From NCBI RefSeq assembly GCF_002240055.1, contig NZ_CP016753.1:930001-994000 (forward strand): a DNA stretch of 64,000 bases. Reading direction: 5' to 3'. Position numbers and translations under genes: made by a program. Shown here piece by piece: positions 6,919 to 15,704 of this stretch. Source of the DNA: Leptotrichia sp. oral taxon 498 (GTDB lineage: Bacteria; Fusobacteriota; Fusobacteriia; Fusobacteriales; Leptotrichiaceae). Position 1 is the stretch's first letter, and every line of letters starts with the position of its first letter. The notes beneath the pieces are model-generated. The model worked only from the letters and a program-made list of their open reading frames with translations, had not been told where the DNA came from and searched no databases.

Positions 6919-8265
6919 TTATTTCATTTTTCTAATATACCCATTCCCATAAAATGCCCAAGCCAACTGTCCCGTCATCACAATCCAAATCAGCGGCTCA
7001 CAAATCATCACACCAAAATAACCCAACTTTGGCACAATAAAAATTACGAAAATTATTTTCCCAAAAAATTCGATTATACTGGAAACTAGAGGGATTACTT
7101 TTTCTCCTAGAGCTTGTAGAGCGTATCTTAAGTTGAATAAAACGCCTAATATTGTGAAAAATGGTGAGGCTATTTTTAGGTAGGTTGAACCGTTGTAAAG
7201 GACTACTTCAGAGTTTGAGCCAGACATTAGGTGAATCATATTTTTGGAAAATAAATATACAAAAATTGTGATTCCAATTGCAAAAATTATATCTATCATA
7301 TTAGCGTAAAATACGCCTTTTCGGATTCTGTCTACTTTGTTTGCACCTTTATTTTGGGAAACGAAAGTTGCAAGTGCGAGTGCTATTGTAGTTAGCGGAA
7401 TGTTGCAAAATCCCATAAGTTTTCTTGCCGAAGTATGTCCAGCGATAATCAAGTATCCAAACCCATTTATCGCATACTGTAAAATAAGCGTTCCCATAAG
7501 TACAATTGCAATCATAAATCCCATAGAAAGTCCCTGTCCAAGCAGTTCCTTGTACAATTTTTTATCAAATCTGAAATGTTTTTTTCTAGGTATTAAAATT
7601 GGCTCTTTTACGTAAATGTAGATAATACTTAAGATAACTGAAATTGCCTGTGCAATAACTGTTGCAACCGCAGCTCCTCCAATTCCCATTTTAAGGGAAG
7701 TTATAAAATAAATATCAAGAAAAATATTTAAAATTGAGGCAATTACCAAAAATACGAGCGACATAAAGCTATTTCCGATTGCACGTAAAAGTCCTGACGA
7801 CAGGTTGTAGGAAAAAGTTACGCCAATAAACATTGTTATTATGTTTATATATTCAAATGCTTCTTTTATAATATTTTCAGGCGTATGCAAAATTTTTAGC
7901 AGTGGCATAAGAATAAACCGTGATAAAATCATTACTCCCACAGTAATCCAAATTCCAATAACAATTGAACCAGCTACAGACTTTTTCAAAAGATTCTTAT
8001 TATTCGCCCCATAATTTCTAGCTGTAACCATACTAAGCCCATTTCCAATTCCTAACGCAAATCCAAAGATTAGTTCAAAAATAGCAGCCGAAGCCCCAAT
8101 AGCCGCAAGCGAGTTATCTCCCAAAGTATGCCCCACAATAGCAATATCCGCCATATTGTAAAGCTGCTGAAAAATATTCGACACAAGTATCGGTATCGAA
8201 AAAATCAGAAGCGACTTCAAAATATTATCATTTATCAAATCAACCGAAAAATTAAATTTTTTCAT
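6919..8265 (-). CDS. MATE-family multidrug/sodium antiporter
   Basis: 448 residues with twelve predicted membrane segments in two similar halves. It has the MATE start (SIPILVSNIFQQLYNMADIAIVG) and the second-half counterpart around GFCNIPLTTIALALATFVSQNKGA. The family exports cationic drugs or metabolites in exchange for Na+ or H+. The ATG follows AAAGGAC. It stands alone, with no adjacent regulator. Confidence 0.93.
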   Translation of the reverse strand: MKKFNFSVDLINDNILKSLLIFSIPILVSNIFQQLYNMADIAIVGHTLGDNSLAAIGASAAIFELIFGFALGIGNGLSMVTARNYGANNKNLLKKSVAGSIVIGIWITVGVMILSRFILMPLLKILHTPENIIKEAFEYINIITMFIGVTFSYNLSSGLLRAIGNSFMSLVFLVIASILNIFLDIYFITSLKMGIGGAAVATVIAQAISVILSIIYIYVKEPILIPRKKHFRFDKKLYKELLGQGLSMGFMIAIVLMGTLILQYAINGFGYLIIAGHTSARKLMGFCNIPLTTIALALATFVSQNKGANKVDRIRKGVFYANMIDIIFAIGITIFVYLFSKNMIHLMSGSNSEVVLYNGSTYLKIASPFFTILGVLFNLRYALQALGEKVIPLVSSIIEFFGKIIFVIFIVPKLGYFGVMICEPLIWIVMTGQLAWAFYGNGYIRKMK

Positions 8266-8348
8266 TTTTTGTCCTTTCTTTTTGTTTTTAAATCATAAAT
8301 TTTTTATTTTTATTTTAAAAATAGTTTTTTGTAAAAAATATAATTTTT

Positions 8349-9383
8349 CTATTTTTCTAAAAACTCTTTCATATCTGTAAACATTGGTATTTCCAGTTCA
8401 ACTTCCTTTTTGCTTGCAGGATGTGTAAATTTTACCTTGTAGGCGTGCAAAAATTGTCTATTTATTCCAAGTTCTTTATTTAAGCCATTTCCATAAAGTT
8501 CGTCTCCTATAATTGTGTGTCCGATGGATTTCAAATGCACACGAATTTGGTGCGTTCTTCCTGTAAAAAGCTCACATTCCACAAGCGTCACATTTTTTTC
8601 ATGATAAGTTTTCAACACTTTTACAGCCGTTTTCGCATACTGACCTTTCTCGTCAATAATTCTCTCCAAATTATCACCATCTCGAAAAATCCGTCTTTCG
8701 ATAATTATTTTATTTTTTTCATCTTTTTCAAAATTTTGCTTCTCCTCAAATTCTTCATTCTCAATTTTTCCAACTTTTCTAACTTTTTCAACTTCAGCTT
8801 TCAAATTTTCTTTCTCAAAATCCTGAATTTTATGATTTTCCTCATCTTTTGCCAATTCATCTTTAATTCTAGAAATTTCCTCATCATCAATAATTCCATC
8901 CACAATCGCCAAATATTTTTTCTCAAAAATCGAAAAATTTTGTAAAAATGCCTGTGCAAAACTGTTTTTGGCAATAATAATCAGTCCAGATGTATTCATA
9001 TCGAGCCTGTTGTAAAATCGTGGCACTCGAACTTCACCATATTTTTCCAAAAAATGATTTACGATTCCGTTCGCAAGTGTAAAATCAGCTTTTTTCTGTG
9101 TCGGATGTGTCAATAAAAATGGCTCTTTATTCACAACCAAAATATCTTCATCTTCAAAAATAATATCAAGTGGCAATTTAATAGGCTTAATGTCCGTCCC
9201 CTTTTTCTTCTCCACAACTCTCAAATTTCCGTGTGACGGCAATTTCTTAGTTAATCTTACCTGCTTTCCATTCAAAAAAACTTCCACATTTCTCAAACTT
9301 CTTCCCGAATAATTCTGTACTTCCCGCAAATACTGCGAGATTTTCATCCTCTGATGTTCCTTTTCTATCCTAAATTTTTTCAT
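8349..9383 (-). CDS. RluA-family rRNA pseudouridine synthase
   Basis: 344 residues. An S4-like N-terminus (ISQYLREVQNYSGRSLRNVEVFLNGKQV) is followed by the RluA catalytic motif RLDMNTSGL with the catalytic Asp, and the C-terminal GRTHQIRVHLKSIGH and GDELYG signatures. It converts uridine to pseudouridine in RNA, probably large-subunit rRNA. About 80 Glu/Lys-rich residues (~165-245) interrupt the catalytic domain, an insertion not normal in the family. It is transcribed alone, codirectional with the upstream repeat region. Confidence 0.9.
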   Translation of the reverse strand: MKKFRIEKEHQRMKISQYLREVQNYSGRSLRNVEVFLNGKQVRLTKKLPSHGNLRVVEKKKGTDIKPIKLPLDIIFEDEDILVVNKEPFLLTHPTQKKADFTLANGIVNHFLEKYGEVRVPRFYNRLDMNTSGLIIIAKNSFAQAFLQNFSIFEKKYLAIVDGIIDDEEISRIKDELAKDEENHKIQDFEKENLKAEVEKVRKVGKIENEEFEEKQNFEKDEKNKIIIERRIFRDGDNLERIIDEKGQYAKTAVKVLKTYHEKNVTLVECELFTGRTHQIRVHLKSIGHTIIGDELYGNGLNKELGINRQFLHAYKVKFTHPASKKEVELEIPMFTDMKEFLEK

Positions 9384-9586
9384 TATTTATACACATCCTT
9401 TTTACAAATTTATTTTTTAATAAGCTTTTAGTTTTAAAAATAAGTTGCTAAACAAATCTATTATTATACCATCTTCCCATTTAAATAATAAAAATCAGAA
9501 AATTCATTTAATTAAAGCTTTTTTTACAAGATTGTACTATTTATAATCTATGTACTTATAGAATATTTTTTAATTAAAGTTAATTA

Positions 9587-10307
9587 TTAAGTATCCATAT
9601 AAGGGATTTTATTTAGAGTTATGAAAAACTACTTATTGTTAATAAATGTTTTTTCATAATTCTATGTTTTCTCTTTTTATAAAGCAAGGGAAATCAATCG
9701 CCATTTCCCTTCATTTCGCAATAATAGTTATTCTAACATATTTAAATAATGATATATTAAAGAGAATGGCGAATGTGCTACGCACTAACCCTGACTCGTC
9801 TAAGTATTTTTTTGAAATATTCACAAATTTTATTTGGGAAAGTAGTCTAAACATTTATTATTTGGATAAAACCTTGATTACTACGAAAACGAAACTCGCT
9901 GACGCTCACTTTCGCAAACGAAGATTAGAACAACTTTACAAAATTTATTTGCTATGAAGGTTCTAGCGAAAGAAACACATTTATGTGTTTAGTCGTTTTC
10001 ATTCCAAAAAAATCACGACATTCTATATTAAATTATAAAAATTATTATATTTAAATTTTAGGTTTTACATTTGGAAAATATTAAATAAGCAAAATTTCGT
10101 TAAAGGAAAAATAACTGTCTGAGCGTAGTTTTTACGAAGCGAGTTTTATTTTTTCTTTATAAGAAAGTTTTGCGTAAAGCGGGGTTGTAAGGGCATGGCA
10201 TCTGATGCCCTTACGTTAAAAAAACATATAAATGAAATAAGAAAAAGCATTTATTAATCATAATATTTATAAATAAAAGTACAAAAGTCTTTAAGATGGA
10301 TACTTAA
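9587..10307. repeat. 721-bp segment bounded by 12-bp inverted repeats
   Basis: TTAAGTATCCAT (9587-9598) and ATGGATACTTAA (10296-10307) are perfect inverted repeats; matching extends outward for 5 of 6 more bases (TAATTA versus AAATTA). The interior has no transposase. It could be a non-autonomous element or two copies of a regulatory site. Confidence 0.4.
10187..10214. repeat. perfect 10-bp stem-loop
   Basis: GTAAGGGCAT, an 8-nt loop, then ATGCCCTTAC. No T-tract follows on either strand, so it is not a clean intrinsic terminator. It is unusually GC-rich for this spacer and may be a dispersed repeat. Confidence 0.45.
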
Positions 10308-10337
10308 AAATTAGATTTAATTTTTTAAATGAGGGTG

Positions 10338-11003
10338 TTAGTATAAAAGATTTTTATTATTATTTTTCAAAATAATTATCAGTTTCCCATTTTTAAATTC
10401 CACGCTAGCCTCATTTTCAAGAATAACATTGCTCACAAGTCTGGAGCTTTCCCTTTTCACATCAATTTTATCTGTTTCAAATTTAAAGCCCTTCAAGGTT
10501 AATTTTTCAACTTTTTCACTAATTGGAATGATTGAAAATTCACATTCCTTTTTATTTTTTAGGACAAAAGATTTTTCTGCATAAAAAATTTCTTCATTTT
10601 CCTGCAAAAAAACAAGATTTTTATACTTTTCCATTATGAATAAATTGCTCAAAGTCATATCAATTCGTTTCCCAAGCCCACCAACAACAAATATTTTCTC
10701 AACAAAATTCTTATTTTCCGAAATTTTATTAATTTCTTTCAAAATCAGCTCAAAATCTGTAAAATCCTTGTCTTTTGGGAATTTTTTTATCAAAATATTT
10801 TTACTTTTATAATATTCCAAAACTTTTTTCTCAATCGAATCCAGATCTCCAATAATCATTTCTGGCATTTTTCCATATTTAAAGGCAAAATTCGCTCCGC
10901 CATCTGCACAAAAGCAAACTGCATTTTCCGAAACTAATTTATCCATAAATTCCTGCGAATACTTATATTCACCATTTAAAAAAATTACATATTTTTTCTC
11001 CAT
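10338..11003 (-). CDS. thiN: thiamine pyrophosphokinase
   Basis: 221 residues with the full thiamine pyrophosphokinase set: DGGAN at 34-38, GDLDSI at 52-57, FPKDKDFTDFE at about 75-85, and GGLGKRIDMTLSN at about 108-120. It transfers pyrophosphate from ATP to thiamine, making TPP, the last salvage step, in the cytoplasm. No other thiamine gene is adjacent and no TPP riboswitch is visible. The Shine-Dalgarno is GGGAGAAAA. Confidence 0.93.
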   Translation of the reverse strand: MEKKYVIFLNGEYKYSQEFMDKLVSENAVCFCADGGANFAFKYGKMPEMIIGDLDSIEKKVLEYYKSKNILIKKFPKDKDFTDFELILKEINKISENKNFVEKIFVVGGLGKRIDMTLSNLFIMEKYKNLVFLQENEEIFYAEKSFVLKNKKECEFSIIPISEKVEKLTLKGFKFETDKIDVKRESSRLVSNVILENEASVEFKNGKLIIILKNNNKNLLY

Positions 11004-11041
11004 TTTTCTCCCTTCAAATCAAGAAATATACTCAAATCCAT

Positions 11042-11106
11042 TTTAAATTAAACTGCTAATTTAAGGTTTGAGTAAAATAGTCATAGCTTTTGAGTTTAGT
11101 TTTAAA
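11042..11106 (-). repeat. MITE-like short repeat, copy A
   Basis: Starts and ends in related inverted repeats (TTTAAATTAAACTGCT and AGTTTAGTTTTAAA). Read on the minus strand it matches 15566-15641, including AAACTAAACTCAAAAG. It lies in the spacer between thiN and the histidine kinase gene. Confidence 0.45.
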
Positions 11107-11177
11107 TAAGTTTTACCATACAATATATTTATTATACTGTTTTATCTGATTATTTACAAGATTGTAAAAAAATTCCT

Positions 11178-12566
11178 TTAAATTTCAGGAATCTCCAAAA
11201 CAACCTTAAATCCTCCATATTCACTATGTTTCATCATAATTTTACCATTATGGACATCAATAATTTGCTTTACGATAAGAAGTCCCAAACCGTGCCGCTG
11301 TTCTGTCATATTTTTATCACAAACCATATAATGTGGGGCATTATTGAGTTTTTCCAGCTCTTTGTCAGAAACTCCTGTTCCATTATCTTCAACACAAATT
11401 ATGCAATTTTTTTCATCTTCTTTTACCGAGATATAAATTATACATCCATTTTCGTTGTGATTGATGCTATTTTGAATTAAGTTCGCTAGAGCTCGTTTTA
11501 TCAAATTACTGTCGATATTGGCAAAGCAAGATACAAGTTCATTTTTCGTCTTCCACTCTATCGGAAATTTTTCATCGATATCCATATTCAAAAAATCAAC
11601 GACAACTTGCCTAACTACTGCTACTAGATTTTCTTTTTTCTGCTCAAAAGGCTGCATATTATATTCTAACTTTGAAGCAAGGTTCAAATCATTTATTAAA
11701 TTTTTTATACGCTCACTTTGTTTCAAAATGACGGAAAGCTTTTTATCCGTTTCATCTGATAAATTCAAAGATGTTTTCAATTGACTTGTGTAACCCATTA
11801 TCATTGATAGTGGAGTACGAATATCGTGAGAAACTCCTGCAATCCAGTTGGCTCGTGCCGTGTCTTTATTTCGCAATTGTTCCCTTTGATTTTGCAAAAT
11901 TTCAGAAGTTTTATTTATACTTTTTGCAAGTTCTGACAAAACGCCTTTTTCTTTCACATGTACAGGCGTATCTTTAGGCAAATTTTGTATGCCTTTTATT
12001 ATTGGATTTACAGAACCTAAAAGTTTAGAGTTGGAAATAATGTATATTAAAAATACAAAAATTATGTTTAGACAAAAAAGTATAAGTAAAAATTTTGGAA
12101 TATTTTTGACAAGTCCGTATTTCCAGTTGGCTACTGGGTATTTCCAATAACTATTTTTAGGATAGCCTAGCACGAGTAAATTATTTTCAACTTTGGAAGT
12201 GAAAACAGGATAGTTTTTTATATAGGCATGTGAAAATATGGCAATATCAGATATTGAGTATTCTTTTGGAATATCATCAGGTAAATTGTCTGTTTGCCAT
12301 ATAACTTTCTTTGAATCGTTGTCAATCAAGATTGCCCATATATTTTGTTTTTTTAAGTCAGCAGTCATTTCGTCAGGCAAAGTGTATTTACCATTTTCAA
12401 ATTTTAACATATCTGCTACTTTAAAAGTATAGTTCATGGGAGGATTCTTTGACACATATTTAAGAATCCATAATCCGTATAAAAAAATATTTAAGAATAG
12501 AAGTAGGACAAAACTTAATATTAAGGTTATTATAAAACGACGTATTAGTTTTAGTATGCTTTTCAT
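11178..12566 (-). CDS. two-component sensor histidine kinase
   Basis: 462 residues. Two membrane segments (~5-30 and ~155-178) flank an extracytoplasmic sensor of about 120 residues. A linker follows, then the HisKA box VSHDIRTPLSMI with phospho-acceptor His247, and HATPase boxes N (NLIQNSINHN), G1 (VEDNGTGV) and G2 (RHGLGLLIV). The ATG at 12566 is used because GGAGGG sits at the right distance; it overlaps the regulator's stop region, so the two are translationally coupled. The signal is unknown. Confidence 0.92.
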   Translation of the reverse strand: MKSILKLIRRFIITLILSFVLLLFLNIFLYGLWILKYVSKNPPMNYTFKVADMLKFENGKYTLPDEMTADLKKQNIWAILIDNDSKKVIWQTDNLPDDIPKEYSISDIAIFSHAYIKNYPVFTSKVENNLLVLGYPKNSYWKYPVANWKYGLVKNIPKFLLILFCLNIIFVFLIYIISNSKLLGSVNPIIKGIQNLPKDTPVHVKEKGVLSELAKSINKTSEILQNQREQLRNKDTARANWIAGVSHDIRTPLSMIMGYTSQLKTSLNLSDETDKKLSVILKQSERIKNLINDLNLASKLEYNMQPFEQKKENLVAVVRQVVVDFLNMDIDEKFPIEWKTKNELVSCFANIDSNLIKRALANLIQNSINHNENGCIIYISVKEDEKNCIICVEDNGTGVSDKELEKLNNAPHYMVCDKNMTEQRHGLGLLIVKQIIDVHNGKIMMKHSEYGGFKVVLEIPEI

Positions 12567-12567
12567 A

Positions 12568-13272
12568 TCATTTTCCCTCCACAATTAGTTTGTAGCCTAA
12601 TCCTTTCATTGTTATTAATGACACAGGATGGGAAGGGTTAATTTCAATTTTTTCTCTAATGCGTCTTATATGTGTCATCAGTGAATTTGTATAAACATAG
12701 GCATTTTCGCCCCATACAGCTTCACACAATGTATCAATGGTTACAATATGTCCTGCGTTTCGGTAAAGAGTCTGTAATAATTCATATTCCTTTGCGGTTA
12801 ACGGTATATTTTTATTATCTTTTATAATTTCTCCACGAGAAAAATCAATTTGACAGCCATTTAAATTTACAATTGGACTTTCTTTTTTGTAAGTTCGCCG
12901 CAAAATAGCAGTAATTCTGAATAAAAGCTCTTTTGGCAAAAAAGGTTTCACAATATAGTCGTCCGCTCCTAATCCAAAGCCCTTGAATTTATCCTCATCT
13001 TCTCCACGTGCTGTAAGAAATAATATTGGATAATTACTGGTTTTTCTCAACTTTTCCAGTAATTCAAAACCGTTCCCATCTGGAAGCATAACATCCAGTA
13101 TCGCTAAATCAGGCTGTTTTTCTTCAACGCATTTCATAGTTTCTTTCACACTTTTTGCAGTCTGTATATTTTTATACCCGTAATCAGCTAAAATTGATGT
13201 AGTCATATCTAAAATTTCCTGCTCATCATCAACAATTAAAATACATTTATTTGTCAAATATTTTTCAATCAT
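12568..13272 (-). CDS. OmpR-family response regulator
   Basis: 234 residues. Receiver domain with DDE (15-17), phospho-acceptor Asp60 in LAILDVMLP and the conserved Lys in IVKPF. A C-terminal OmpR/PhoB winged helix follows (LTAKEYELLQTLYRNAG, GLGYKL). Partner of the kinase encoded immediately downstream. Possible targets are its own operon and the divergent membrane-protein gene at 13481. Confidence 0.93.
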   Translation of the reverse strand: MIEKYLTNKCILIVDDEQEILDMTTSILADYGYKNIQTAKSVKETMKCVEEKQPDLAILDVMLPDGNGFELLEKLRKTSNYPILFLTARGEDEDKFKGFGLGADDYIVKPFLPKELLFRITAILRRTYKKESPIVNLNGCQIDFSRGEIIKDNKNIPLTAKEYELLQTLYRNAGHIVTIDTLCEAVWGENAYVYTNSLMTHIRRIREKIEINPSHPVSLITMKGLGYKLIVEGK

Positions 13273-13480
13273 TTCAAAATCTCCTTTTATTGCTATTTAA
13301 AATTTTATCAATTAATTATAGCATATAAATTAATTTCAGTTTTTTATTTTTCAAAAAAGTAAGGTAAATGTAAAGTAGAGAGAATGTTATCGTAAGGTTG
13401 ATATGGTAATATATGAGTGTAGGAAAGGAAGGAAGTATAAAATAAATATAAAAAATTTAATAGATGAGAGGAAGATTATT

Positions 13481-13825
13481 ATGAAAATGGAACTAATAAA
13501 AAAATTAAGCGATGATGTTTTTGCAGATAAAAAACAACATTTAATGGCTAGCAGAATAGCATTAATTATGAGCGTAGTACCTATTTTAAGTCAAGTTATG
13601 TCAATATTTAAGGTAAATTATGTAATAGCGCATATGTTTGGTGCAGTAAATGCCTTGTGTATTCTAGGTTCTTTCGTGTTGTCTGTTTTATGCATAAAAA
13701 ATCAAAAAAATCGTAATTTTATGAATGTTTGCTCAATAATAATAAGTGGATTTTTTATGCTTGTTGCTGCAGTGTTGATGGCTATAGGTTTAATTTATAC
13801 TATTGCTTATGTAGTAAAACACTAG
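13481..13825 (+). CDS. small membrane protein, unknown
   Basis: 114 residues from the ATG at 13481, which has GAGAGGAAG upstream; an earlier in-frame start at 13403 lacks support. It has a short charged N-terminus, then three predicted membrane helices. No family is recognised. It is divergent from the two-component operon, which suggests but does not prove that it is a target. Confidence 0.7.
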   Translation: MKMELIKKLSDDVFADKKQHLMASRIALIMSVVPILSQVMSIFKVNYVIAHMFGAVNALCILGSFVLSVLCIKNQKNRNFMNVCSIIISGFFMLVAAVLMAIGLIYTIAYVVKH

Positions 13826-13979
13826 AAGAATTAGGAATTTTTGTATAATATTATTTCAGATATTTGAATTTCATATTATGAAAAATAAAAATTTATATAT
13901 TGATTTGGAATAACAAAATTAATTGTGAAATATCAAAATAAATAGAAATAAATTTATTAGATTTGTTTAAATAAAGGAA

Positions 13980-14022
13980 CTGTCTCAAAAATGATTAAAA
14001 TTTTGAGACAGCTTTTTTTTTG
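13980..14022 (+). terminator. intrinsic terminator
   Basis: Stem CTGTCTCAAAA (13980-13990) with TTTTGAGACAG (14001-14011) followed by a run of T. It serves the 13481 gene, about 155 bp away. Confidence 0.85.
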
Positions 14023-14049
14023 TCATAAAACAGCAATATTTATATATTT

Positions 14050-14991
14050 TTAAATCATATTATTATTTTCAAAAATTTCTTCTAAATTCTTACTATTTTT
14101 CTCAAACTCAGTTCCTTCCAAATATTTCTCCAAATAATCTTCATCTTTTGCAGTTTCCAATTTTATTTTTTTTGCAATAAATGTATTTTCTAATTTTTTT
14201 AAATTTTCCTTTTTTAGAGCAGGATTTTTGATTTCTTCGTTTATCATCAGAATATTTAGAAATAGCAAAGTTTCTTTTCGTTCATTATATTTTCTGATAT
14301 TATCAGGAACATCACTGTTTCCAATGTTTTTTATATATTCCAAAACTGCTTTTTCAATTTTTCCAGTATTATAATATTTTCTTGCTTCTACAAGCGTGTA
14401 GGTCAAATTCATTGAATGAATGTCCTCATCAGACAGGCCCAGCTCTTTTTTCACATTTTCATCTTTTAATAAATTTAACACTTTTTTTATTTGTGCTTGC
14501 CTTTGTATTTTGTCTTTTGTTGTATAAATTTTTATCATTTCCAAAATCGGCGTATTTTTATATTTTTCTTTTAACTGAGAATAATATTCGTCATATTTTT
14601 TTTGACTTCCATAACTTCGCTCGTAAACCATTTTAGCAAAAGTTTTCTCAAAGTCATAAGGTGTGTATTTTACAAATAAATCCAAGTAATTTTTATAATC
14701 TTTTCCAATTTTTGATTCATAGATTGTAATAATATTCTCAGCAGCAACATAATTTCTTTCATCCTTTTTCAAAATATCTGAAAATCGTTGTAATATTTTC
14801 CCAATGACAACTTCATCAGTTTGAAAAGCCACAATGTCTCTCGCATCATAATCAGCTTTTACCGTTTCGTTAATAATTTCTTGATTAATTCCCAATTTTT
14901 GCAAACTATTTTGTATTTTTTCTTCTCTTGTAAAAGAAAAAGTTAAAATACTTAAAATCAAAAATTTTATCAAAATTATTTTTTTCATCAA
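14050..14991 (-). CDS. secreted helical protein, unknown
   Basis: 313 residues with a signal peptide (KKIILIKFLILSILTFSF). The mature part is Lys/Glu-rich and mostly helical. Spaced pairs of Tyr/Ala helices (e.g. YTLVEARKYYNTGKIEKAVLEY) are reminiscent of tetratricopeptide repeats. No enzyme motif is visible. Probably periplasmic. AAGGAGAA precedes the ATG. It is followed upstream by ogt in the same direction, 38 bp apart, so the two may be cotranscribed. Confidence 0.75.
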   Translation of the reverse strand: MMKKIILIKFLILSILTFSFTREEKIQNSLQKLGINQEIINETVKADYDARDIVAFQTDEVVIGKILQRFSDILKKDERNYVAAENIITIYESKIGKDYKNYLDLFVKYTPYDFEKTFAKMVYERSYGSQKKYDEYYSQLKEKYKNTPILEMIKIYTTKDKIQRQAQIKKVLNLLKDENVKKELGLSDEDIHSMNLTYTLVEARKYYNTGKIEKAVLEYIKNIGNSDVPDNIRKYNERKETLLFLNILMINEEIKNPALKKENLKKLENTFIAKKIKLETAKDEDYLEKYLEGTEFEKNSKNLEEIFENNNMI

Positions 14992-15029
14992 ATTCTCCTT
15001 TTTTATTATTTAGATTTTTATTTATCAAA

Positions 15030-15527
15030 TTATTTTATTTGAACTCCTTCCAATTCTAACAAAAACTGCTTTATATGAAGTCCCCCGCCATAACCAACCA
15101 ATTTCCCATCGGCACCAATCACACGATGACATGGAATAAAAATTGAAATTTTATTTCGATTATTCGCCATTCCAACTGCACGGACAGCTTTTGGATTATT
15201 GATTGCGATTGCGATGTCTTTGTAAGAACGAGTTTTGCCATAAGGAATTTTTTCAAGAGCACTCCAAACAGAAATTTGAAATGGCGTTCCTTCTTTCAAA
15301 AATGGCAAATCAAAATTTTTTCGTTTTCTTTCAAAATATTCAAAAAGTTGTTTTTTCGCTTGTTTAATCAGTTCAGTTTCACAAATTTTAAAATCATTAT
15401 GTTTTTTAAAATCTTCAAAATCTGATTCCCAAATTAAATCTGTGATATGAGAGTCATTTTCCGTCGTAGCAATTCCAATTTTTCCAATTGGAGTGTTTGT
15501 TTCATAAAAATAAATGTTTTTTTTCAT
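15030..15527 (-). CDS. ogt: methylated-DNA-[protein]-cysteine S-methyltransferase
   Basis: 165 residues. An N-terminal RNase H-like ribonuclease-fold domain is followed by the DNA-binding winged helix with the active-site motif IPCHRVIG (Cys133), then GKLVGYGGGL. The protein removes methyl groups from O6-methylguanine by irreversible transfer to Cys133. The full length and motif are intact. Probably the first gene of a two-gene unit with the secreted protein downstream. Confidence 0.94.
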   Translation of the reverse strand: MKKNIYFYETNTPIGKIGIATTENDSHITDLIWESDFEDFKKHNDFKICETELIKQAKKQLFEYFERKRKNFDLPFLKEGTPFQISVWSALEKIPYGKTRSYKDIAIAINNPKAVRAVGMANNRNKISIFIPCHRVIGADGKLVGYGGGLHIKQFLLELEGVQIK

Positions 15528-15565
15528 TGCGTTTACTCCTTAATTTTCATTTATAGTAAAACTAC

Positions 15566-15641
15566 TTTAAAACTAAACTCAAAAGTTATGGCTACTTACT
15601 TAAAATCCAAATTTATACAATTTTAGTAGTTTGGTTTTAAA
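15566..15641 (+). repeat. MITE-like short repeat, copy B
   Basis: TTTAAAACTAAACT at the left (15566-15579) and AGTAGTTTGGTTTTAAA at the right (15625-15641) form imperfect inverted ends. The left half matches copy A at 11042-11106 closely. It lies between ogt and the AAA ATPase gene. Confidence 0.45.
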
Positions 15642-15704
15642 TAGGTCCGAGTGTACAATTGATTTAAAAAAATTAACTTCAAATTACAAAAAATTTTTCA
15701 TAAA

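Larger units (their letters stand above)
9384..10337. other. 954-bp stretch without a supported gene
   Basis: No ORF here has a ribosome binding site or recognisable protein. A 103-codon frame at 9646-9957 exists but looks incidental. The stretch contains a pair of 12-bp inverted repeats (9587-9598 and 10296-10307), a 10-bp hairpin at 9619-9659, a perfect 10-bp hairpin at 10187-10214, and GC-richer patches such as CGCTGACGCTCAC that differ from the surrounding AT-rich spacer. It may be a degraded element. Confidence 0.6.

Noticed and set aside
8517-8945. 142-codon + strand frame opposite rluA
   Set aside because: It mirrors the Glu/Lys-rich insertion (giving Phe/Ile-rich sequence) and has no ribosome binding site.
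9646-9957. 103-codon frame in the gene-free stretch
   Set aside because: No ribosome binding site, no domain pattern, and it crosses hairpins and GC-richer patches that look like repeats. I treat it as chance.
10187-10214. Perfect stem-loop as a terminator
   Set aside because: No T-tract on either strand and no gene end within 150 bp on the + strand.
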